Shown: positions 38,069 to 46,288 of the stretch, piece after piece
How the letters are laid out: each line of letters begins with the position of its first letter
Numbering within the stretch: position 1 is the first letter of the stretch
DNA from: Marinobacterium mangrovicola
GTDB taxonomy: Bacteria; Pseudomonadota; Gammaproteobacteria; Pseudomonadales; Balneatricaceae
NCBI RefSeq assembly: GCF_004339595.1
Contig: NZ_SMFU01000007.1
Coordinates: forward strand, 514,658 to 578,657
Length of the DNA stretch: 64,000 bases
Reading direction: 5' to 3'
The notes under the pieces: generated by a model
Seen by the model: the letters and a program-made list of their open reading frames with translations, nothing else
Told to the model about the DNA's origin: nothing
Database searches by the model: none
Translations under genes and position numbers: made by a program

Positions 38069-39196
38069 ATGCAGGAATCCGCAGTCCAGTTCCCGCCTGA
38101 GGCGACGAGCGGCGATTATCGGCTTGTCGTCACCTCCATCGGAGAGGCATCGCCAGCCACGGCGCGCTCCATCGCGGTGGGGCTTAATGTTTCCGTGCAG
38201 AGCGTGCTGGATGCGTTCTACCGGGCTCCCTCCATTCTTGTCGACCAGGTCTCGCTGGATATCGCCGAGCAGATGCAGACGCTGTTGAACTCCCTTGGCT
38301 ATGAGACCGCGATCGAGGCCAGCGCCGAGGCGGTGCCGGCGACCCAGGTTTACGTGGATATTGCCGCCTACCTGACCGACGCGAAGCAGTTCGATCGTGT
38401 GACCACTGAGCTGGCCCGATTTATTGGTGCCAGCGAAGCCGATGCCTCACGCCTGTTGAGCACGCCGCCTGGCGTGGTGTTGGGCAGCGTCACCGAGGCT
38501 ACGTTGGAGGCGCTGCGAAAGCGGCTGGGAGAGGGGGTGGAGCTGATCGCCTCGAGCCCTGAACAGGCGTTCTATGACGTGTTTCTCAGCGCCGATAGTG
38601 CTGACCAGGCGAGTCACACCTGTGCCGAGTTGCGCCGACGTGGCTACACCCCGATGGCGGAGCAGGGTTGTGCACTGATGGGGCTTAGCAAGTCCGAAGC
38701 GGATCAGCTCTGGTCCATTTTCCACAAGGCTAACAGCCTGCGTGTGATCAATCGTGATTTCCTGCGCTATGACCTGGTGCTGACAGACCCCGGAGCAGGA
38801 CCTACGCAGCGGGCGCAAAAGGTGTTGCGGGATATGGCCGGCATTCCCGAGCACCTGATCGAACGGGTATTTGCGGCAACGCCGATTACCCTGATCGACG
38901 CGCTGCCGGCCGGGGAGCTAGAAGCCGCCATGACGGCCTGCTCCGATGCCGGTCTCAACGTTCGCGCGGATCTGATCAGCTTTATGCATCTGGGGCTGAG
39001 AATTACCCGCACTTCACAACCGGGTCTGCTGCGTAACACGCTGAGCAGTCTGGGTTTACTCGATCCGGCGCAGGCGTCATTGCCGGAGCTGCCCTTCCAT
39101 CTTCCCTGCCATTTTCCGGAGCTTCAGGCCAGGATCATTCGCAGTGCACTGCAGGCGGCGGGTACCGATGTAGAGCTCGTGGAGGTTGCCGCATGA
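38069..39196 (+). CDS. Unknown protein with tandem L7/L12-C-terminal-like domains
   Basis: Not a described protein to my knowledge. From the ATG at 38069 (AAGGAG seven bases upstream) it has 375 residues, no signal peptide and no membrane helix. It contains about four repeats of roughly 65 residues with the strand-helix-helix-strand-helix-strand layout of the ribosomal L7/L12 C-terminal domain, at about 17-84, 95-162, 234-302 and 309-373; the first (YRLVVTSIGEAS... then LGYETAIE) is the clearest. Residues 168-232 may be a degenerate copy. In other settings this fold mediates protein contacts. It is the first gene of the cluster, and its stop overlaps the next start (ATGA). Confidence 0.7.
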   Translation: MQESAVQFPPEATSGDYRLVVTSIGEASPATARSIAVGLNVSVQSVLDAFYRAPSILVDQVSLDIAEQMQTLLNSLGYETAIEASAEAVPATQVYVDIAAYLTDAKQFDRVTTELARFIGASEADASRLLSTPPGVVLGSVTEATLEALRKRLGEGVELIASSPEQAFYDVFLSADSADQASHTCAELRRRGYTPMAEQGCALMGLSKSEADQLWSIFHKANSLRVINRDFLRYDLVLTDPGAGPTQRAQKVLRDMAGIPEHLIERVFAATPITLIDALPAGELEAAMTACSDAGLNVRADLISFMHLGLRITRTSQPGLLRNTLSSLGLLDPAQASLPELPFHLPCHFPELQARIIRSALQAAGTDVELVEVAA

Positions 39197-39798
39197 ATCA
39201 CGCCCAGCAAGCCGCCAAACCCGAGACCCACGGTTATCACCTGGGAATTGCCGAAGCGGGCAAGTGCTTTGCTCTCAAGGGCGATCATCGCGAAGCCCTG
39301 CGCCATTACCGTGAGGCGATTCGTCTGGCGGTCTCCTCGGCGGCACCCGAGGTGTTTTTTCGCCATTACTGCCAATGCGTGCTGGAGAGCCTGGAACTCA
39401 CCGGCCAGTTCGGGGAAGTGATCGAGTACTGCGAAAAAGCCGACGCCTATTACGAGCAGATAGGTGCTCAGCGGAAACTGCACGGCAGGGATCACGCCAG
39501 CATTCTGGAACGTCTCGGGATGATCTACGCGAAACAGGGTGAACGCGAGGCGGCCATCGCCAGCCTTGAGAAAGCGCGCACCCTGGCCGGTAGCGAAAGG
39601 CTGGCACTCACCGAGCAGGTTTATGGCTGGTTGCGTCGCGGCATGGTGCCGGATGTGGCGCGACTCACTGCCGCACAGCGCAAACATCAGTATTTCACCG
39701 TCCGGGCTGAGCAGGTTGATGCCCGGCGGGCACGACCCTTGGCCGCCGATAGTGGGGCGAACCGGAGGGGCTCCAACCCTTTTGATATCTCAGACTGA
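39193..39798 (+). CDS. TPR-like helical protein of the cluster
   Basis: A 201-residue protein with at least three tetratricopeptide-like helix pairs: HLGIAEAGKCFALKGDHREA (about 16-35), the FRHYCQCVLESLELTGQFGE region, and HASILERLGMIYAKQGEREA. The C-terminal 50 residues are Arg-rich and probably flexible. It starts inside the stop of the L7/L12-like gene, so the two are made together. TPR proteins usually hold complexes together, which fits a cluster of interacting paralogues. No export signal. Confidence 0.7.
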   Translation: MNHAQQAAKPETHGYHLGIAEAGKCFALKGDHREALRHYREAIRLAVSSAAPEVFFRHYCQCVLESLELTGQFGEVIEYCEKADAYYEQIGAQRKLHGRDHASILERLGMIYAKQGEREAAIASLEKARTLAGSERLALTEQVYGWLRRGMVPDVARLTAAQRKHQYFTVRAEQVDARRARPLAADSGANRRGSNPFDISD

Positions 39799-39828
39799 TG
39801 CCGCCCCGGCGCGGCAGGGAGGAGAGCG

Positions 39829-41619
39829 ATGGCGGATTATGATGGATTGACCCCTGGGCAGGTGCTGGCCGACGCCAGCGTTGCCGAATTTATCAAAACG
39901 CTGGGGCTGTCGATAGCTGAAGCGCAGCAGGCGCTGGACGAAAATTCGGTGGATCAGATCGGCGAGTTTCTGATTCCGCGGGAGTCTCTCGGTGGCAAGA
40001 CATTGCTCGATCTTGGACTATCGCCGGCGTTTTATCACTACCAGCATGCCGATATCAGCTGTTCGCTGCAGCTGAGTCTGAGAGTAGAGAAAGACCTCAG
40101 TGTTGGGCTCAACCTGAACGGCTCCTACAGCGACAACCAGACCAGCAACTCCGACCAGTCTGAAAGCAGTGAAGGCACCGAAAGTGGCACCACCACTGCG
40201 ACGCGGGAGCGCACGGCAGAAGTCAGCATCGAGTCCGCCAGCACCGGTGCGCTCAGTATCGGTGGGCGCTCATTCAATCTAAGTGGTGACGACCCACTGG
40301 CCCGTATCCGTGCATTGCAGGATGCGGTGATGAACGATGCCGAGGCGGGGGTGCCGCGCCTGCTTTACGAGCCGGGTGATCGTAGCTTCGTAATCACCAC
40401 CGATGCGGATGTGGAAAAGGTGCAAACCACCGACAGAACGGTGGTGTTCAATGGCGGTGGGTTTGACCGCTGCCTGATCCAGATCGATGCAAACAGCGCC
40501 ACGGATTACGTGTTCAATGGCAGTGTCACCGTCAATACAACGGCCCAGGCGTCGCTCGAGGCCTATGCCAACCATGTCGAGGCGCAGGTGCGTGCAGCCG
40601 GTTATAACGCCAGTGTCTTTCCCGCTTCGACACCAATCTACACCAGCCACTTCCGCACCGGGCATCATCATCTTGAAACCTTCGATGTGGATGGAACCAC
40701 CTACAACGATGGCGTATTCCAGAGCCTGAGCGATCTGGCCCGGTTCGCCCGGGCACATAACTATGATCTCGATGTGGAGGGGTTTGCCGATGCCCAAAGT
40801 TACCGAAACCAGTCTGAGTCCGGCTCGGACCAGAGCAATATCGAGCTGGGTAACAGACGCGCTGACGAGGTGATTCGGGTGCTGCTCGCTAATGGTATGG
40901 AGGCCGGCAAGGTGCATCGCACCGCGTCCCGGGGCCGTGCTGCAGCCCAGGCTGCCGGCGGGCCGGCGGATAATGTGGCGTTTCGCAAGGCGGAGGTGCG
41001 CATTCGGGGGCGCAGCGCTTATCTGCTGATCGTGCATTCAACCTCGGCGAGCCTGACCATCGTTGATATCGCTCCCGACAAAAGAGCGCCAGGCAGTACA
41101 GGTAACGGTTTTGTCTGGCTCTATCGGCCGCAGTCGCTCTCCCTGAGCGGTAAAAAGGTCACCGTGGACGATATCGACTTTCCGTTGTCCGGCGCATCGG
41201 CGGCGGGACATGTGGCGGGCAGCCCGTCTGCCTATGCGGAAAATCTCAAAAACTCGATCAACGCCAATACCAGCGTGGATTTCAGCGCATCCGCGGAAGC
41301 CAATATGGTCACGATCTTCGGCAAGAGCACGCCTTTCCGCTTGACGCTGATTTCGTCAGAACAGCGCTCGATCCAGCTGAGCGGTAGCGAAGGGATCACC
41401 ATTACCCGCAGCTTTACCCGCACAGAATCCTCCAGCCTCACGCGCCAGAACACGGGTAACCGGGCGGTGGCCGTGGGCGCGTCGCTGGATGTGCGCTACT
41501 CGCGCCAGTTTGAGATGAACGTGAGCGGTAACTCGGCGATCTCGGCACGGCTTGTCTCTATACCGGCGCCGCCGGAGTTTCTGGAGACGATCCGTTCCTT
41601 TTTAACGCCTAACGACTGA
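39829..41619 (+). CDS. Cluster paralogue with inserted OmpA-like region
   Basis: A 596-residue protein, no signal peptide. Its first about 100 residues (FIKTLGLSIAEAQQALDENS, LGLSPAFYHY) and last about 70 residues (SRQFEMNVSGNSAISARLVS, IPAPPEFLETIRSF) align with the 154-residue protein encoded next, so it looks like that protein with about 420 residues inserted. The insert contains a Ser/Thr/Glu-rich linker (about 103-130), an OmpA/MotB-like domain (about 290-395; LDVEGFAD, NIELGNRRADEVI, AEVRI), and a beta-rich unknown segment (about 398-520). A GGGAGGAGAG ribosome-binding site is present. The function is unknown. Confidence 0.7.
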   Translation: MADYDGLTPGQVLADASVAEFIKTLGLSIAEAQQALDENSVDQIGEFLIPRESLGGKTLLDLGLSPAFYHYQHADISCSLQLSLRVEKDLSVGLNLNGSYSDNQTSNSDQSESSEGTESGTTTATRERTAEVSIESASTGALSIGGRSFNLSGDDPLARIRALQDAVMNDAEAGVPRLLYEPGDRSFVITTDADVEKVQTTDRTVVFNGGGFDRCLIQIDANSATDYVFNGSVTVNTTAQASLEAYANHVEAQVRAAGYNASVFPASTPIYTSHFRTGHHHLETFDVDGTTYNDGVFQSLSDLARFARAHNYDLDVEGFADAQSYRNQSESGSDQSNIELGNRRADEVIRVLLANGMEAGKVHRTASRGRAAAQAAGGPADNVAFRKAEVRIRGRSAYLLIVHSTSASLTIVDIAPDKRAPGSTGNGFVWLYRPQSLSLSGKKVTVDDIDFPLSGASAAGHVAGSPSAYAENLKNSINANTSVDFSASAEANMVTIFGKSTPFRLTLISSEQRSIQLSGSEGITITRSFTRTESSSLTRQNTGNRAVAVGASLDVRYSRQFEMNVSGNSAISARLVSIPAPPEFLETIRSFLTPND

Positions 41620-41638
41620 TCGGCAGGGAGGAAACGCG

Positions 41639-42103
41639 ATGAGTGAGGTACCTGCGGTCACCCGCTCGCTGATGGCGGCGCCGCTACCCCAGATTATTGA
41701 AAAGCTCGGGGTGGCAGTAGCCCAGGCGCAGCTGGCGCTGGATAAAAATTCCATCGATATCGCCCAGTCTCTGGCGGAGTCAGAGGTGGAGATCGGCGAT
41801 AACACCTACAACCTGCTGTCGTTGGGGTTTGTGCCAAGTTTCTACGCCTTCACCGAAGCCACGGTGGAGGCCAAGCTCAGCTTCAGCATGACCGAAAGTA
41901 CCGAAACCTCGGTCAATGTGGGCGTTCAGGCGGGTGTTAATTACGGCGTATTCATGGCTGCGGCTTCCGTGGATGTGGGCTACGCGCGCAAGTTTTCCGT
42001 GTCGGCGGAGGGGATGTCCTCCATCGCGGCGCGGCTGGTGTCGCTACCGGCGCCGGAGACTTTTCTGCTGTTGCTCAAACAGCAGTATCAGCAAGAGATC
42101 TAA
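41639..42103 (+). CDS. Cluster paralogue, minimal form
   Basis: A 154-residue protein, the shortest member of the paralogue family and probably its core unit. It has an N-terminal amphipathic helix (PLPQIIEKLGVAVAQAQLAL), the box LGFVPSFYAF (about 61-70), an alternating strand (VEAKLSFSM), a variable middle, and the C-terminal AEGMSSIAARLVSLPAP followed by a helix. The N-terminal pattern vaguely recalls DUF2589 proteins; I cannot verify this. The GGGAGGAAA ribosome-binding site is strong. Confidence 0.68.
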   Translation: MSEVPAVTRSLMAAPLPQIIEKLGVAVAQAQLALDKNSIDIAQSLAESEVEIGDNTYNLLSLGFVPSFYAFTEATVEAKLSFSMTESTETSVNVGVQAGVNYGVFMAAASVDVGYARKFSVSAEGMSSIAARLVSLPAPETFLLLLKQQYQQEI

Positions 42104-42115
42104 AGGAGAACGACG

Positions 42116-42853
42116 ATGGCTATCGGACAGGAACTGCTTAACGTACCCATGGGCGATATGATCCGGCAGATGGCCTTTGCCATCGCCGATGGTCAATACC
42201 AGCTCGACGAAAACTCCATCAACGTGGCCGAGATGATGGGCGGTTTGACCACCGTGTATGACGAAGAGGGCAAGGTCAGCTTTGATGACAGCCGCGTGTT
42301 CTTCGGCTACGAGTACATGACCGTCAAGGAGGCCAACGCCTACGCCGCGGTGGATGATGCCCTGAGTGGTACTGTCGGTGATGATGCCATCAAACTGACG
42401 GAAATCCTGACGCCGCTCACCGAAGGGATGGACGATAGTGCCGAGATCCGCGTACCCGTGCGCCACTCGATGATGGAGCTGGGGTTTACGCCGACCTTCT
42501 ACCAGTTTGTCGATACCATCATTGAGGTGAAGATCGCGATCAAGATCACCCGCGAACGCGAATACTCCCGCACCACCAGCAACAAGAAAACCGACAAGGC
42601 CAACGCCTACAAACGTAAGCGCTCCTTCTGGGGTACCAAGCGCTCCAGCGGCAGCAGCAGCTCGGTTTCTACCAGTCAGGTCGATGCGACCTATTCAAGC
42701 AAGTACTCCTACTCGGCAGAGGGTGCTTCCATCCTGCGTACGAAAATCGTGCCTGTTCCGCCGCCTGCGGTACTCGAAGACCGTATCCGCTCGTTTATGG
42801 AATCCGAAGAAGCGCGCCGCAATGCCGCCCTGGAAGAGGCCGGTGACAGCTGA
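42116..42853 (+). CDS. Cluster paralogue with expanded middle
   Basis: A 245-residue member of the family. The N-terminal helix is MGDMIRQMAFAIADGQYQLD, followed by an extra acidic segment (about 48-118), the box LGFTPTFYQFVDT (about 122-134), a Lys/Ser-rich basic stretch (about 150-185), and the C-terminal SKYSYSAEGASILRTKIVPV with PVPPPAVLEDRIRSFM. It is 12 bases after the previous gene with AAAGGAGAA upstream. Its closest relative appears to be the 188-residue protein encoded next. Confidence 0.68.
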   Translation: MAIGQELLNVPMGDMIRQMAFAIADGQYQLDENSINVAEMMGGLTTVYDEEGKVSFDDSRVFFGYEYMTVKEANAYAAVDDALSGTVGDDAIKLTEILTPLTEGMDDSAEIRVPVRHSMMELGFTPTFYQFVDTIIEVKIAIKITREREYSRTTSNKKTDKANAYKRKRSFWGTKRSSGSSSSVSTSQVDATYSSKYSYSAEGASILRTKIVPVPPPAVLEDRIRSFMESEEARRNAALEEAGDS

Positions 42854-42893
42854 TCTGCTGAGCTTCTTTCAGTAACAAGCAGAGGGTAAGCCC

Positions 42894-43460
42894 ATGTCTA
42901 TAGGCACAGAAATGCAGAATACCCCCTTTCCCGAGATGGTGCGGGCCCTGGGGGTGGGGATTGCTGAGGCGCAGTACGAGCTTGATCTGGTGTCTCTGAA
43001 GATCGCAAGGATGATGGCGGGTTACGCGCCGGACCCGGAACCTGAAGAGGGTGAGCCTGCGCCGCCGGTTTCGGAGTCGCCGGAGCGCAATGTACTGGTG
43101 AAGCTCGGAGACGGTAACGAGTACTCGCTGCTGGAGCTGGGCTTTGTGCCGACGTTTTACCAGTTTGTCGACACACTGATTGAGCTCAAGCTCTCCATCT
43201 CCATGTCTCGCGAGACCAACTTCAAGCGTTCGTCCACCCAGGTAAATGCTTCGGTCAGCGGCAAGGTGGGGTTCTTCTCTGCTTCCGCCAAGATGAGCGT
43301 CAGCTCCGTCTCCGCCAGTTACTCCTCCAAGTATCAGTATTCGGCGGAAGGCTCCTCGCTGATGCGAACCAAGCTGGTTCCAGTGCCGCCGCCGGCGATT
43401 CTGGAGGAGAGGATCCGGGCGATGATCGCCGCGACCCAGGCCGAAGCGGATAGCGAATAA
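42894..43460 (+). CDS. Cluster paralogue, short acidic linker
   Basis: A 188-residue member. The N-terminal helix is FPEMVRALGVGIAEAQYELD, then a Pro/Glu-rich acidic linker (about 45-65), the box LGFVPTFYQFVDT (about 83-95), strands with alternating Ser/Val (SVSGKVGFFSASAKMSVSSV), and the C-terminal SKYQYSAEGSSLMRTKLVPV with PVPPPAILEERIRAM. The AEG and PVPPP elements are shared with the preceding gene, so the two probably form a pair by duplication. Confidence 0.68.
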   Translation: MSIGTEMQNTPFPEMVRALGVGIAEAQYELDLVSLKIARMMAGYAPDPEPEEGEPAPPVSESPERNVLVKLGDGNEYSLLELGFVPTFYQFVDTLIELKLSISMSRETNFKRSSTQVNASVSGKVGFFSASAKMSVSSVSASYSSKYQYSAEGSSLMRTKLVPVPPPAILEERIRAMIAATQAEADSE

Positions 43461-43463
43461 GTT

Positions 43464-44423
43464 ATGACAAGACGCAGCTGGCGTGATCTGGAGCCTGACA
43501 CTGCGGGAGGTCAGTCGTCATCGCCGGCGTTTCCCGGAGTGCCATCCATTACGCCCGGAGCTCAGGGGAACCTGGAAGAGGCTGCCCGTATGGCACCGGA
43601 TACGGAGCTGGGCCGTTTGCTTGAGAAACGCAATGAGCTGGAAGCCAGGCTTCGGCAGGTCACCGGCGAAGAGAGCAGTGATGAAACGATGCGACAACGT
43701 TTCCCGGTGGCCAGTTTCGCCGAGCGGCGTGCGCAGGAGCAGGCATGGGCGGCTCAACGTGCTGCGAGCCTTGCGCGCGGTGGAGCTGATCCCATCGAAC
43801 GACATTTGGGCCCATCCCCACTGGAAGGTCGAATGGATGCAGGTTTGGCAGGGCGCAGCGGCCTGATGGACGGTATTGGCAATAGGTTCAGTAGCGCATT
43901 GGGTGGAGCCCGCACAGCCCTGGGCCGCGGCAACCAGGCATTGCGACCGTTCAGTGACACGCTGGGCAGTGCGCAGCGCTCTGCCGGCGACGCGCGCACC
44001 CAGCTGCGAGATCTGGATCGTCAGTTCGCCGAGGAAGGTGTATCCGATGCGGAAAGGCGCGAGATTCGAAAGGCGCTCCATGGCGACAAACTCGATAAGG
44101 CAGGAGCAGCGCTGGACCGGGCCAATGCCGCAATGGACAGGCCGAAGCGAGCGGCGGAGCAGATCGAATCCGGCTGGCTCGGTCGGCAGCAGAAGATCAC
44201 CGGCGCGATGGACCGCCACTCCGGTTATGCCGATCGCCGTGAGCAGAGGATGTCGCTGGAGCGGGGCGGGTCCGGCGATCTGTTCGAGCGGATGCAGGCC
44301 AATCGTGAGCGTGCGCTGGAGCGGCGGCGTGAGGCGATGCTGCAGGATCAACGTGATGAGCAGCGTCGCCAGCGAGCCAGAGACAAGCAGCGTGAACGCC
44401 AACGTGAAAACGCTGAAGACTAG
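43464..44423 (+). CDS. Arg/Ala-rich helical protein of the cluster
   Basis: Not recognised. 319 residues, very rich in Arg, Ala, Glu and Gln, with no hydrophobic segment. A disordered Pro/Gly/Ser N-terminus (1-35) precedes a mainly helical body with LLEKRNELEARLRQV near residue 55 and a strongly charged coiled-coil-like C-terminus (about 270-319: RERALERRREAMLQDQRD). It starts three bases after the previous stop without a clear ribosome-binding site. The composition would suit a scaffold or a nucleic-acid- or polyanion-binding component. Confidence 0.6.
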   Translation: MTRRSWRDLEPDTAGGQSSSPAFPGVPSITPGAQGNLEEAARMAPDTELGRLLEKRNELEARLRQVTGEESSDETMRQRFPVASFAERRAQEQAWAAQRAASLARGGADPIERHLGPSPLEGRMDAGLAGRSGLMDGIGNRFSSALGGARTALGRGNQALRPFSDTLGSAQRSAGDARTQLRDLDRQFAEEGVSDAERREIRKALHGDKLDKAGAALDRANAAMDRPKRAAEQIESGWLGRQQKITGAMDRHSGYADRREQRMSLERGGSGDLFERMQANRERALERRREAMLQDQRDEQRRQRARDKQRERQRENAED

Positions 44424-44469
44424 TACGTATTACTTATCTGTATGAAGTCACCTGTATGAGGTAGTTGGA

Positions 44470-45111
44470 ATGAGCGAAGGACAGTTCATCGCAGATACAC
44501 TGGAAAGCCTGCTGGCGGGCATGGCAGAGAGCCTGCGTGATGCACAGGAGGAGTTGAACACCCTGGCTCCTCTTGATAGCTACGGACGGCCCATGCCGCA
44601 GTACCGCATTCCTCACCTTGATTTCGAAATAGGGTTTGAGCTGAAGTCCGAAACGACGCCCTCGGGAGGTATTCGCTTCAAGTTTCTAGCCCTGAAACAG
44701 GAACAAAGCTCGCGCGAGGTGGCCAGCCGTATCAGTGGCCGGTTTATTGCTGTACCCCCGGGTGAGGGGATGCCCGTTCCCCGGCTGGAGGCCGAAGTGG
44801 AGTCCCAGGGGGCGAAACGCACACTGGTGTTGCAGGCCAGCACCAGTGCTGGCCAACTGCTGCAGGGGGCTGAGATCGAGCTCAACCTGGACCGCGAGGC
44901 ATCGTTGGGCCTGTCCCAGGCGGCGGGCGTCGCCACTCCCAGGTTAGCGGCGGTGCAACTGACAAGAGCCCTGGTTCAGACTGATGAGTCCGGCGAGGCT
45001 CGCGCCGAGGTGACCCTGGGTCCGGCACTGCAGACCAAGGCGGTAATCGTGCTGGTGGCAGAGCTCGGAGCGGAGCGTCTGCGTATAGTGGTCGGCAAGG
45101 AGATAGCGTGA
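44470..45111 (+). CDS. Divergent cluster paralogue with C-terminal Ig-like region
   Basis: A 213-residue protein. The N-terminal helix FIADTLESLLAGMAESLRDA and the strand-and-GRFIAVPPGEG segment (about 100-110) resemble the paralogue layout but are more divergent, and the G-F-x-P-x-F-Y box is replaced by IPHLDFEIGFEL. The C-terminal half (about 115-210) reads like a bacterial Ig-like (Big_1-type) beta sandwich, with TDESGEARAEVTLGP. GAGGTAG precedes the ATG. It overlaps the next gene by one base. Confidence 0.6.
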   Translation: MSEGQFIADTLESLLAGMAESLRDAQEELNTLAPLDSYGRPMPQYRIPHLDFEIGFELKSETTPSGGIRFKFLALKQEQSSREVASRISGRFIAVPPGEGMPVPRLEAEVESQGAKRTLVLQASTSAGQLLQGAEIELNLDREASLGLSQAAGVATPRLAAVQLTRALVQTDESGEARAEVTLGPALQTKAVIVLVAELGAERLRIVVGKEIA

Positions 45112-46265
45112 TGGGCAAGGTGGTCGCAACGGTTCAGCTGTTCACCGATGAGGGTAAGCCTGCTTCTGGGCATACCCTGAAACTTGAGGCCTTCAACCTG
45201 GAGAAAAACGCCTGGCTCGCGGTGGCCAGCGGTAAAACCGATGCCAAGGGAAATATTCAGCTCACCGCCGGTGTGGTCAGCGGCGCGCTGGCACCGGCAC
45301 TGCGCCTGGTGGAGGAGGGCAATCCAGCCCCGAGGGTGTTGTCACACGGCGGTTTGCAGACTTACAACAAGCGTTCACAGCTGCTGTTCCTGGATTTCGG
45401 CAAGGTGGAGCGTCTTGAGGAAACAGCCCACGCGCTCCAGTACACGCAAAGCCGCTTTTCGCGCAGCAAGGAGACGGTGGCAGGCGCCGCTACCGTGCCG
45501 ACCCAGACCTCCATGCTGACGCTTAACCGCGTTGCCATCGCTAACCCTCAGCTGTTCACCGGCGTCAATGTGGCTGCCGAGGTGGAACCGAAAATCACAG
45601 CAACGCCGGTTATTCACGCAGAGCTTCTGAAAAACAAGGAGATTCAGGTGCTAAAGGCGCGGGAGCTGGAGCTGAATGCCGATCTTATGGATAAGACCCG
45701 GCAGAACACCCTGTACGCCGAGCGGATCGAAACCGCCGATAAACAGATCGCCGTACTGGAGCAGGATCTGTCTTCCATCCGGGTAGAGAAGCAGGCACTG
45801 AGCAGAGAGCTTGAGCTGATCAAAACGAAGCAGAAGCAACCGGCGGAGCTCGAGGGGATGCTACTCGGCCTCGGTGCGAGGCTGGATGCTTCCGCAAAAC
45901 AGATGAAGCAGGAGCAGCTTCCCTATCGGATCGGCAATATCAAGGTGGACCTTCATGGTGCCCTGACGCCGGATGGCCAGTCATTCGTGTTTGGCGAAGG
46001 CGGCGGCATCAGTACCGAGCTGATCAATGATGCAGCGGATGCGGCAGAGGCCCAGGTGCCTGTTCCGGCAATTGAAGGACTCACCGAGTCGGCGGCGCGG
46101 CGGGTGCTGCGCTCGGTCGGTTTGCGCATGAGTATCGCTCATCAGCAGTTGAAGCCCGGGCAGGGCGTGCCGGGGCAGGCGATAGGCCAGCATCCGGCCT
46201 CCGGTGGGGAGCTGCCGCACGGCAGTGAAGTGATGGTGGTCTTTGGTGAACGTACGGGTGACTGA
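45111..46265 (+). CDS. Transthyretin-like, coiled-coil and PASTA protein of the cluster
   Basis: A 384-residue protein from the ATG at 45111 (AAGGAG seven bases upstream; a GTG one codon earlier is possible). The order is: an N-terminal carboxypeptidase-regulatory or transthyretin-like beta domain (about 1-95, SGKTDAKGNIQLTAG), a linker, a long coiled coil (about 185-265), a small strand segment (YRIGNIKVDLHGAL), and a C-terminal PASTA domain (about 315-382: VPVPAIEGLTESAARRVLRS). PASTA domains normally bind peptidoglycan in kinases or penicillin-binding proteins; neither partner domain is here, and there is no signal peptide. Confidence 0.65.
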   Translation: MGKVVATVQLFTDEGKPASGHTLKLEAFNLEKNAWLAVASGKTDAKGNIQLTAGVVSGALAPALRLVEEGNPAPRVLSHGGLQTYNKRSQLLFLDFGKVERLEETAHALQYTQSRFSRSKETVAGAATVPTQTSMLTLNRVAIANPQLFTGVNVAAEVEPKITATPVIHAELLKNKEIQVLKARELELNADLMDKTRQNTLYAERIETADKQIAVLEQDLSSIRVEKQALSRELELIKTKQKQPAELEGMLLGLGARLDASAKQMKQEQLPYRIGNIKVDLHGALTPDGQSFVFGEGGGISTELINDAADAAEAQVPVPAIEGLTESAARRVLRSVGLRMSIAHQQLKPGQGVPGQAIGQHPASGGELPHGSEVMVVFGERTGD

Positions 46266-46288
46266 GCCTAATCGGGAGAGCGGAGCCA

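Noticed and set aside
39829..43460. Firm DUF2589 assignment for the paralogue family
   Set aside because: Only the N-terminal helix pattern and lengths are reminiscent; without a profile search this stays a suggestion.
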